A stretch of DNA of 64,000 nucleotides from Variovorax paradoxus. GTDB lineage: Bacteria > Pseudomonadota > Gammaproteobacteria > Burkholderiales > Burkholderiaceae_C. Below are positions 1 to 8,200 of the stretch, piece after piece; the stretch's first letter is position 1; every line of letters begins with the position of its first letter. A program made the translations under genes and the position numbers. Below the pieces are notes generated by a model. The model had not been told where the DNA came from and searched no databases. It worked only from the letters and a program-made list of their open reading frames with translations. Where the stretch lies: the NCBI RefSeq assembly GCF_030811855.1, contig NZ_JAUSRN010000006.1:186001-250000 (forward strand). The letters are read 5' to 3'.

Positions 1-1512
1 CTTCTGCCGGGAGCTCAGCGGAACGGTGCTGTAGACGGTCAGGCCGGTGTAGGCCTCGATCTCGGCCGAGCTGGCGATGGTGTTGCGCCACGACTTGCGC
101 ATGAAGGCCGAGGCTGCTCCTGCGAACAGGCCCGCGAGCAGCGCGAGCGCCATCGTGATCACGGCCTTGGGACGGATGGGCTTCTCGGGCACCACCGCCT
201 GGTCGAGCACGCGGACGTTGCCGATCTTTCCTTCCTTCGCCAGACGCATCTGCAGCGAGCTGTTCAAGAGCGACACGTACAGGTCGGTATTCACCTTGAT
301 GTCGCGCTGCATGCGCAGCGAGTTCTGCTGCAGCTGCGGCATGCGGCGGATGCGCTGATCCACCGAGCCCAGTGCCTTCTTGAGCGAGGCGATCTGTGCG
401 TCGATCGTCTGCACGCTCGGGTCGCGGGCCGTGAAGCGCTCGGTGAGCTCGAGCCGCTTCTGGGTCGCGTCGAAGAGCTTCGTCTGCAGCTCGACGTTTT
501 GCGACAACGCGTTGCGCGCCTCATCGTCCAGGCTGATGGTGCCGTTCTGATTGCGGTACTCGTTGTAGGTTTCCTCGGACTGCTCCAGCTGTTGCTTGAG
601 CTTTGGCAGTTCGGAGCCAAGGAAGTTGAGCGCGCGCTGTGCCTGCGCGGTCTTCTGGTCGATGTTGGTCCGCACGTAGAGCCGCGCCACTTCGTTGAGC
701 AGGTTGGCCAGCTGCTGCTGGTTGCCGTCGCGCCAGCTCACGTCCATGATCGAGGACTGCTTGCCTTTCTCGATCACGCGAAGCTCCTTCTGCAGTTCGA
801 GCAGGGTGAGCTGCTTCGATTGGCGCACCAGCTCGAAGGCCGCGCCCGGCCGGCTTTCGATGGAGCCCACCAGGAGGTGGATCGCCCCGCGCGGCGTCTT
901 CGCATCGAGCGGCGTTCCGACCTTTCCTTCCAGCGCCGCGTCCAGCTTGGGATGGGTGAGGGTGTAGGCGCCGTTCGCCTTCGTGGTCAAGAGGAAGCGC
1001 GTGCCTTCGAGATCTGCCGGCACGTCCATCTGAGCCACCACGATCTTCTCGGTACCGCTCACGTAGCCTGAGAGGCCCATGAAGCCGGGATCGGAGAGCG
1101 TCTTCGAATGGCGCGCCAGCCATGCGCCGACCACCGGGATGTAGTGCGGCTCGGCCTCGATGTACAGCTTGGTGTCCTCTATCGCCTGTTCGAGCACCAG
1201 GCGCGATTTGAGGATCTCGGCCTCGCCGGCAGTCGGCGTCTTGGCATTCAGCGCGCTGCTGGCGGAGTCTCCGACCAGCGTGCCGCCCGAGCGCTCGGAG
1301 TCCTCGACCTGGATCAGCACGTTGGATTCGTACACGCGCGGGCCGAACATTGCGTAGGCCGCACCGATCAGCAACGCGACCGCGGTGATCTTTGCGATCC
1401 TCCATCGGCTGTCGATCAGCAGATCCATGTGCTCCCTGAGCCTCGATGGGGGACGGTCCGCGGCCGCCGGTTCGGAAGGAGCGGGAATCAGAGGTTGCCA
1501 GTGCGCATTCAT
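1..1512 (-). CDS. Polysaccharide co-polymerase / Wzc-type tyrosine kinase, N-terminal part
   Basis: Partial: 504 codons are visible and the gene continues beyond the left edge. It starts MNAHWQPLIP, with a first membrane segment at about residues 39-57 (KITAVALLIGAAYAMF) followed by the Wzz-typical YESNVLIQVEDSE. A long region expected to be coiled-coil follows, then the proline-rich PEKPIRPKAVIT and a second membrane segment (ALALLAGLFAGAASAF). The visible end, AEIEAYTGLTVYSTVPLS, is where BY-kinases connect to the cytoplasmic kinase domain. The family sets polysaccharide chain length and drives export with Wza; whether the kinase is intact cannot be seen. It lies 61 bp after the Wza-like gene and is the last visible gene of the operon that starts with the NRPS/PKS. 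Confidence 0.9.
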   Translation of the reverse strand, partial: MNAHWQPLIPAPSEPAAADRPPSRLREHMDLLIDSRWRIAKITAVALLIGAAYAMFGPRVYESNVLIQVEDSERSGGTLVGDSASSALNAKTPTAGEAEILKSRLVLEQAIEDTKLYIEAEPHYIPVVGAWLARHSKTLSDPGFMGLSGYVSGTEKIVVAQMDVPADLEGTRFLLTTKANGAYTLTHPKLDAALEGKVGTPLDAKTPRGAIHLLVGSIESRPGAAFELVRQSKQLTLLELQKELRVIEKGKQSSIMDVSWRDGNQQQLANLLNEVARLYVRTNIDQKTAQAQRALNFLGSELPKLKQQLEQSEETYNEYRNQNGTISLDDEARNALSQNVELQTKLFDATQKRLELTERFTARDPSVQTIDAQIASLKKALGSVDQRIRRMPQLQQNSLRMQRDIKVNTDLYVSLLNSSLQMRLAKEGKIGNVRVLDQAVVPEKPIRPKAVITMALALLAGLFAGAASAFMRKSWRNTIASSAEIEAYTGLTVYSTVPLSSRQK

Positions 1513-1573
1513 AGGATCACCTTTTGTGTGTTGCCTGGACGGTTGTGGCGAAGTGGATGGGTGCGGGGCTCGC

Positions 1574-2761
1574 TCAGCGACGGCTGGCGGTGCCTCCGAG
1601 GTTCACGATCTGCGCGGCGGGAAGAATCAGGCTGATCACCCGGTTCCATCGCACCAGCGGCACGGGATCGATGTAGACCACGTCGCGTGGCTGCAGCTCG
1701 AAGCGGTCGGCCAAGGCCAGCGCCACGGGGTTCTTCGCATCGAGATGGAACACCTCCGGCACGTCGCCGTTCGAATTGCGGATGACGTAGATCTGGCCCG
1801 GTTGCGAGGTGTTCAGGTCGGGGCCCCCTGCATCGCCCAGCGCCTCGTTCAGGGTCAGCCGGCCGTTGCGCATCAACAGGGGCGATGGATTGCGGATCTC
1901 GCCCGTCACGTAGACGCGGCTGTCTTCGCGGGTGCCCACGTGCACGATGTCGCCGCTCTGCATGGGGATGCGGCTCGCGTCGTAGCCGAAGCGCTGCAGC
2001 GTCGGCAGGTCGAGCACATAGGTGCGCTCACCGCGCGTCAGGCTCACCCGCGAGCGGTCGCCTCCCGCGTTGAAGCTGCCGGCGCGGTTGATCGCCTCGG
2101 CCAGCGTCATCGGCACGTCGGTGAAGATCTGCAGGCCCGGGGTACGGACCTCGCCCTCCACGTACACGCGTCGACTGCGGAACGACTGGACCCTGACGCT
2201 CACCAGCGGATCCTTCACGAAGGGCGAGATCCGGCGCGCGATGAGGTCGGAGGCGGCGCTTTCCGTCAGGCCCTCGACTTTCGTGCGGCCGATGTAGGGA
2301 AAGCTGATCTCGCCCTGGCCGTCGACGATGAAGCCTGGCGCCACGCTCACGCCCGTCGGGTCCGACTGCTGCGAGATGACGGCGCCCGCGTTGGGCATCA
2401 GCTCCGGATGGCGATAGACGACGATGCCCACCACGTCGCCCGGTCCGATGGTGTAGGCCGGCGCCTTGCCGACAAGTTGCCGCACCTCGCTCGGCAAGGC
2501 CTGCGGTTTCTGCGCGGCCATGGTGCGGACCAGGTCTGGCGTGATGGCCACGATCTTCGGCTGCCCACTCGTCTCGGAGCCGGTCCAGCTCCCTCGGCCG
2601 GGATCGCTGAAGCCCGGTATCCCGCAACCCGCCAGGCACAGCGGCAGCAGCACGGCCACGAGTCCGAGCCGGGTTCGCATGCGGGCGCGGGCGAGCGGCG
2701 AAGCCGTATCGGAGGGGACGCGTGCAACGCGCAAGGAACCGGCTTGATCGAGGTGTGCCAT
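1574..2761 (-). CDS. Wza-like polysaccharide export outer-membrane lipoprotein
   Basis: 395 aa. A lipobox (LCLAGC, Cys at about residue 46) follows a short N-terminal extension. The export domain (YTIGPGDVVGIVVYRHPEL ... GEISFPYIGRTKVEGLT) is followed by two SLBB-type segments (RRVYVEGEVRTPG and RVYVTGEIRNPSP) and an amphipathic C-terminus, as in Wza/KpsD channels. The ATG at 2761 is chosen because AAGGA lies 7 bases upstream. An in-frame ATG at 2797 overlaps the previous stop but has no ribosome site, and the ATG at 2680 would give a standard 18-residue lipoprotein leader but also lacks one. The product is the outer-membrane exit pore paired with the co-polymerase encoded next. Confidence 0.93.
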   Translation of the reverse strand: MAHLDQAGSLRVARVPSDTASPLARARMRTRLGLVAVLLPLCLAGCGIPGFSDPGRGSWTGSETSGQPKIVAITPDLVRTMAAQKPQALPSEVRQLVGKAPAYTIGPGDVVGIVVYRHPELMPNAGAVISQQSDPTGVSVAPGFIVDGQGEISFPYIGRTKVEGLTESAASDLIARRISPFVKDPLVSVRVQSFRSRRVYVEGEVRTPGLQIFTDVPMTLAEAINRAGSFNAGGDRSRVSLTRGERTYVLDLPTLQRFGYDASRIPMQSGDIVHVGTREDSRVYVTGEIRNPSPLLMRNGRLTLNEALGDAGGPDLNTSQPGQIYVIRNSNGDVPEVFHLDAKNPVALALADRFELQPRDVVYIDPVPLVRWNRVISLILPAAQIVNLGGTASRR

Positions 2762-2793
2762 GGTGTGTCCTTTGCTCTTGGGAAAAAACTTGT

Positions 2794-3756
2794 TCATTGG
2801 GGTGCGTAGGCACCGCACAACGGGCGTTCGGCGGCCGCTGCCGCGGGGCTCGCGGCCGGGCTGGAGATCGGGCTCGCGCTCGTACTTGGGCTGACGCGCT
2901 CCGCACTGGCGCTGCGGGCGCATGCCATTGCCCAGTCGCCGACGGTCTGCATGTAGATCTGCTGCCCCTCCGCCGTGCAGAAGGTGTGGTCCACGTTGCG
3001 CATGAACTGGTACTCCATGACTTGGGCGAACGGCTCGCGGGCGAGCGCGCCGATCTGGTCGCGATCGCGGTCGCACACGTGCAGCGAGCCCGAATACAGC
3101 AGCTGCAAGGCGACCTTCCGCTCCGCCAGGCGATTCAACATGGAGCCGAACCATGCGGCCATGACTTCAGGCGGCTGCTTTTCGGTCAGGAAGCCGGGCA
3201 GCGGCTTTGCCGACGGATTGCCGGTCAGGTGGCGCAGCAGCCAGCGCTTGGCCTTGCCCGGAAACGAAGGGTGCGCGGGCGCCGCCAAGGCACGCCGCAG
3301 CGTGCGCTCCCAGCGGGCGCGCCGCTCCGGAAACGCGAAGCCGTCGAACAGCGAGAGCGCCAGCACGCGGTTGTCCACGGCCGCCACCGACACGGCGTGC
3401 TCCACGCCCGAACACAGGCCAACGATCACGAACTGCCGGATGCCCAGCATGCGCTCGATCAGGTCCATGGCGGCCTGCAGGTCGTGCACCGAGCGGGTCT
3501 GCAGGTCGTGCGCCGAATCGAACGCATCGCTGTCGCCCACGCCGCCCAGGTCGAAGCGCAGGCTGGCCATGCCGCGCGCCGCAAGCGAATGCGCCAGCTT
3601 GACGTTGATGCGGCGCGGACCCACCCGGTGGTTGGCACCCATGTTGAACATCAGGCAGGCGGTGGTGGCGGGCGCCTGGTGCGCAGGCGTGGTGACCATT
3701 CCCACCAGCGAGTTGCCGGCTCCGAACCGGACCGGGCTTTGCGTCGCGTCATTCAT
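2794..3756 (-). CDS. Alpha/beta hydrolase, exosortase A system-associated hydrolase 1 type
   Basis: 320 aa alpha/beta-hydrolase fold. Visible are the strand-turn NMGANHRVGPRRINVKLA, RFDLGGVGDSD, and a nucleophile elbow reading G-L-C-S-G, which puts Cys rather than Ser at the catalytic position. A candidate catalytic His lies in NVDHTFC. The architecture resembles hydrolase 1 of exosortase-A/PEP-CTERM exopolysaccharide loci; its substrate is unknown even there. The last 50 residues are Ala/Ser/Pro-rich. The start at 3756 (MNDATQ) overlaps the previous gene by 8 bases, suggesting translational coupling. A longer start at 3786 is possible. A release or editing role for the upstream assembly line is inference. 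Confidence 0.82.
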   Translation of the reverse strand: MNDATQSPVRFGAGNSLVGMVTTPAHQAPATTACLMFNMGANHRVGPRRINVKLAHSLAARGMASLRFDLGGVGDSDAFDSAHDLQTRSVHDLQAAMDLIERMLGIRQFVIVGLCSGVEHAVSVAAVDNRVLALSLFDGFAFPERRARWERTLRRALAAPAHPSFPGKAKRWLLRHLTGNPSAKPLPGFLTEKQPPEVMAAWFGSMLNRLAERKVALQLLYSGSLHVCDRDRDQIGALAREPFAQVMEYQFMRNVDHTFCTAEGQQIYMQTVGDWAMACARSASAERVSPSTSASPISSPAASPAAAAAERPLCGAYAPQ

Positions 3757-4573
3757 AGAGGGCACCCTGCAGGCGATTGAGCGCACCGGCCGGAACCATG
3801 GCGCTGTTGGGGTAAGGGTCCGACGTCCAGTCGAGCCGGTGTTGAAAGTAGGCGAGCCGCACCGGCATGTGGCGCGACTGCTGTTCGGCCGCCCATTGCG
3901 CCGTGTGCTCGTCGCCGGCCGGCGTCAGAACGAGCGTGTCGTGCAGCGCGGTGAGCGTGAGAGAGTCGGGCGCCAGCGCACCGAGCTGCGCGCGCAGCTT
4001 GGGCGAGAGCAGGGTGCCGAGAACCTCTTCCGGCATGGCGTCGGGCTCGCGCGCCAGGCTGCGGCGCCAGGCGAGATCGGGAATGCAGAAGGTCGTGTCG
4101 ATGGCGGCGACATGCTGTTCGCGCAAGGAGCGTGCATAGCGCCGGCCGTCGATCACCGGCTCCCACAGCACCAGCCGCGCGGGGTCGCAGCGCCCGTTGC
4201 GCGCCGCCAGCACGGCAATGGTCGCGCCGAGCCGTGCGCCGACCCACACGATGCGGCTTGCCGGCATCCGGCGGCGCAGCTCTTCGTGCGCCGAGCAGAG
4301 GTCGCGCCGCCAGCCGTCGAGCTCGCCGTCGGTCTCGTCGCCCGGCGAGTCGCCCGAGCCATGAAAGTCGAAACGCAGGGTCGCGATGCCTGCCCGTGCC
4401 AGGCGCTCGGCCAGCACCTTGAACAGGCGATGAGTCCGCAGCCCCTCCTGACCGAAAGGCGGGCAAACGAGCACCGCGGTGTCGCCGGGCTGCGCGTCTT
4501 CCGCAGCATGGAAGATGCCGAAGATCTGGCGCGAGGCCGGACCGAACATGAAGGGGTGTGCGGTCACAGGCAT
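3749..4573 (-). CDS. Alpha/beta hydrolase, exosortase A system-associated hydrolase 2 type
   Basis: 274 aa. The sequence opens MPVTAHPFMFGPASRQIFGI, then VLVCPPFGQEGLRTHR and TLRFDFHGSGDSPGD, as in the second hydrolase of exosortase-A loci. The elbow reads G-A-R-L-G, so the usual nucleophile Ser is replaced by Arg, and a conventional Ser-His-Asp triad is not apparent. It may be a non-hydrolytic member or use another residue. The start at 4573 overlaps the phosphopantetheinyl transferase stop by 10 bases; the long upstream open frame is only antisense or read-through sequence. Being paired with hydrolase 1 is the usual arrangement, but having a phosphopantetheinyl transferase and NRPS upstream is not. 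Confidence 0.82.
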   Translation of the reverse strand: MPVTAHPFMFGPASRQIFGIFHAAEDAQPGDTAVLVCPPFGQEGLRTHRLFKVLAERLARAGIATLRFDFHGSGDSPGDETDGELDGWRRDLCSAHEELRRRMPASRIVWVGARLGATIAVLAARNGRCDPARLVLWEPVIDGRRYARSLREQHVAAIDTTFCIPDLAWRRSLAREPDAMPEEVLGTLLSPKLRAQLGALAPDSLTLTALHDTLVLTPAGDEHTAQWAAEQQSRHMPVRLAYFQHRLDWTSDPYPNSAMVPAGALNRLQGALYE

Positions 4574-5283
4574 GTCTCCATCGCCGAGCGGGGCTCGCCC
4601 GCATGAACATGCGTCTGGCGCCATTCCGCCAACGCTCCCACGCTGTCCGAACGGAAGGGCGTCGGTTGCAGCGCGAGCCACAGGATGCGGCCCGCAACCG
4701 GCACTTCGACGCTGCGGCAGTCGGACTCCAGCCCGACCTCGAAGCACTCCGGCGGCACGATCAGCCCAAGGCCGATCGCCTTCAGACAGGCTTCCTTGCG
4801 CGTCCAGCAAGTGAGAAAGGCGCGGTGGCGCTCAACCTCAGGCAGGGCCTCAAGTGCTTCGCACTCGGAGCGCGTGAAGTGCTGCCCGGCAAGCTCGAGC
4901 GCATCGGGCACCTCGCGCAGCTGTTCCACGTCGACGCCCAGCGGCCCGCGCTCGCCCACCGCGATGAGGCCCAGCGCACGGCTGTGGCTCAGCGAGAAGC
5001 GCACCCGGTGCCAGCCCGAAAGGGACGGCTTGCCGAACGCACTGTGGGTGAAGCGCAGCGTCTCGGCGCGCTCACCCGTGTGCGCCGCCAGCGCGCGGCG
5101 CAGCGCGGCGTGCGCCGCCACGTAGTGCCGGCGGTCTGCCTCGAAATGCAGCCGCGCTGCGCGTTCGAGTTCTTCAACAGAGAGGATGCCCTCGGCCTCG
5201 GGGCCGGCGTCTTCGTCCAGGTCGATGTACCGGCATACCGGTGCCTCGACGGAACAAAGGCCAAAGAAACCAGCGTGTCCCAT
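4564..5283 (-). CDS. Sfp-type 4'-phosphopantetheinyl transferase
   Basis: 239 aa. It carries the Sfp-family signatures: PLGVDVEQLR (Mg-binding Asp) and FLTCWTRKEACLKAIGLGL (W-x-x-K-E-x-x-x-K), plus the substrate-binding FSLSHSRALGLIAV. The family transfers the phosphopantetheine arm of CoA to a conserved Ser of carrier domains, here presumably the four T/ACP domains encoded just upstream. The start at 5283 has an AAGGAG site that overlaps the stop codon of the preceding NRPS gene, so translation is probably coupled. Dedicated transferases are common in NRPS/PKS operons. Confidence 0.93.
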   Translation of the reverse strand: MGHAGFFGLCSVEAPVCRYIDLDEDAGPEAEGILSVEELERAARLHFEADRRHYVAAHAALRRALAAHTGERAETLRFTHSAFGKPSLSGWHRVRFSLSHSRALGLIAVGERGPLGVDVEQLREVPDALELAGQHFTRSECEALEALPEVERHRAFLTCWTRKEACLKAIGLGLIVPPECFEVGLESDCRSVEVPVAGRILWLALQPTPFRSDSVGALAEWRQTHVHAGEPRSAMETCL

Positions 5284-5289
5284 GGTCAG

Positions 5290-8200
5290 TTACTCCTTGC
5301 GCAGCCAGCTGCCAAGGGTGCTCAGCAACCCTTCGCCGCGCGATGCGCCTTTCAGGTTGCCGAGCGGCAGCTTGCCGAGGTCCGTGATGTCGGAGCCGAC
5401 CACCGCCTGGTGCCCCGAGGTCGCGATTTGCCCGAGGTTCTCGAACAGGTAGCGGCGCGAGTTCACGCGGTAGCCCAGCGTCTGCTCGGTCTGCTGGATG
5501 GCTCGCAGTACGAGCAGTGAGTCGCCGCCCAAGTCGAAGAAGTTGTCGGTGGCGCGGATCTCGTTCACGTCGATCCCGATCACCGAGGCCCAGATCTGCG
5601 CGAGCTTGGCGTGCTCGGGGTTCAAGAGGACGTCGTCGTTCTTCTGCGCGCTGGCCGCTCCGTTGCCCGGTGCCAAGGTCTTGATGGGGTCGATGGCCGC
5701 AAGCTTGCGCAGGTAGGCGGCGGTGGAAGAGCCTTCGGTGGTGGCAAGCTCCGCCAGCGTTTCCTTGGAATGGTCGACCACGCGGTACAGCACCTCCAGA
5801 TACCGGTCGCGCAGTTGCGCCCCTGTCTCGCGCAGGTAGATGTCGGCGTTGTAGATCAGCGCGCCTTCCATGCCATGCGGCTTGTCGAGCAGCCAAACGC
5901 CGATGTCGTCGGTGGCGCCGCGCTGCATCACATAGATCTGCTTGTTCTGCAGGCTTCCGATGGCGCGTGGACGATCGCGCGCATCCTGGAACGAGAACAT
6001 CGCCTGGTAGGGGCCAACCGAGCGGATGTGGCTTTCCAGCCCCGACTGCGCCATGAGGCGTTCGAACGGAACCTGCTGGAAGTTCATCATCGTGAGCAGC
6101 TCCTGCTTCACGTAGCGCATGAAAGCCGGCAGGGAGAGGTTGAAGTCGACCTCGAGCGATACCGGCAGCACGTTGTTGAAGCAGCCCATCACGTCTTCGG
6201 TCTCCGGCTGCTGCCGGCCGCGGATCGGGTTGGCAATCACGATGGACCTGGACCCGATGACCTGGCTCATGGTGAGCGCATAGACGCCGAAGGTCAGCAT
6301 GCTGAGCGTCACGTCCATGCCGCGCGCTATTTCGCGCAGCTGCTGCGTCATGGCAGGCGTGATGTGGATCCAGTGCGCACCGCCCTGGCCGCTCTTGCCG
6401 GAACGCCGCGGCATGTCGGTGTTGGGCAGGCGAGGCAGCGGCGCGCTGGAAAAGCGCTGGCGCCAGAACTCCAGCTGCTGCTTGCAAGCTGGCTCTTCCA
6501 TCCACTTCTCGAGCCACTCGGCGTAGTCGCCGTGCGTGGTGGCGATGGGGGTCAGGCCGTGCGGGCGCCCGCGCTCCCCCGCTTCGTAGATGGCGGCGAG
6601 CTCGCGCTGCAGCAGGTCGAAGGACCAGCCGTCCCACACCAGGTGGTGCGGCACGAAGATGAAGGCATGGTCCTTCTCGGCCAGCTGGTAGAGCGCCATG
6701 TGCGCCATCGGCGCGCGATGGATGTCGAAGGGCTCATCGGCCATTTCCTGCACGCGCTCCATGAGTTCGGCTTCGCGCTGGTCCGCCGGCAGGCTGCGCA
6801 GGTCGATCACCGGCAGCGAAAACTCCACCTGCTCGGCAATAACCTGGACTGGCTTGCCCGTGGCCGCATCGGTGCCCATGCTGGTGCGCAGCGACGGCTG
6901 GCGGCGGATGATCTCCTTCAGCGAGGCCTCGAAGAGCGCGGCATCGAAATCGCCGATCAGCCGGCGCACCGAGGGCGCGTTGTAGACGGAGCGGCCGGGA
7001 TACAGCTCTTCCATGAAGCGGATGCGCTCCTGCGAAGGCGTCATGGGTGCCGTCTTGCGATCGAAGTTGCACGGAAGCGGGGCCTGCGCGCCCGCGCCCG
7101 CACCCTGCAGCCCTTCGACCACCGTGGACAGCCGCTCGGCCGTGGGCGCCTCGAACAACGCCCGCAGCGGCAGCGTGATCTGGAACTCGCGGCTCAGGAT
7201 CGTGGTGAGGCGCGCGGCCAGCAGCGAGTGGCCGCCCATCATGAAGAAGTCGTCCTTCATGTCGAGGCCTGGCAGGCTCAGCACCTTTTCCATGGCTGCG
7301 AGGACCTTGCGCTCGCGTTCGTTGCGAGGCTCTGCGCCGCGCTTCACCTCGTCGCGCGAGACTGCCTGCGGCGGCGGCAGCGAGACGCGGTCGACCTTGC
7401 CGTTCGCCAGGGTGGGCAGCTCCTTGAGCGTGACCACGTGCTGGGGCAGCATGAAGGCCGGCAGGAACTCGCGCAGGTGCGCCATCAACGCATCGAGATC
7501 GAAACTGGCGCCGGGGGTCAGCGCAAGATAGGCCACCAGCCGGACATCGCCGGGATGGTCTTCGCGCGCCACCACCACGCTGCGCGATACGCCGGCAACT
7601 TCGCAGCAGCGGGCCTCAATCTCGCCGGGTTCGATACGGTAGCCGCGCACCTTCACCTGGAAGTCGAGCCGGCCTAGGTGTTCGATCAACCCGTCATTGC
7701 GCCAGCGGCCGCGGTCGCCGCTACGGTACATCGCCTTGTTGGTGCCGAAGATGCGTGCCGTGACGAAGCGCTCGGCCGTGAGTTCGGGGCGCTCCAGGTA
7801 GCCCAGCGCAAGGCCATCGCCGGCAATGCAGATCTCGCCCGGCACGCCGATCGGGCAGGGCTGCAGGTCGGCGTCGAGGATCCAGATCTCCGTGTTGTCG
7901 ACCGGATGGCCGATGGACACGCCACGCGACACCACCGCGTCGGGGTCGACGCACCAGGCGGTGGAATACACGGTGGTTTCGGTCGGCCCGTAGCCGTTCC
8001 AGATTTCCGCGAGCCGCTCACACAGCGCGAGCGCCAGGCTTGGCCGCAGCGGCTCGCCGCCGGTCCAGCCCCTGAAGCCCGGGGCGCCCGGCCACTGCGC
8101 ATCGAGCAGCAGCTGCCACATGCCGGGCGTGGCCTGCAGGAAGGTGATCTGTTCCTGCTCGAGCAGCTTGCACAGGCGGTTGCCGTCCATGGCTGTGTCG

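Noticed and set aside
4564..5283. Primary-metabolism holo-ACP synthase interpretation
   Set aside because: Length (239 aa) and W-x-x-K-E-x-x-x-K layout fit Sfp-type enzymes, not the 120-aa AcpS type.
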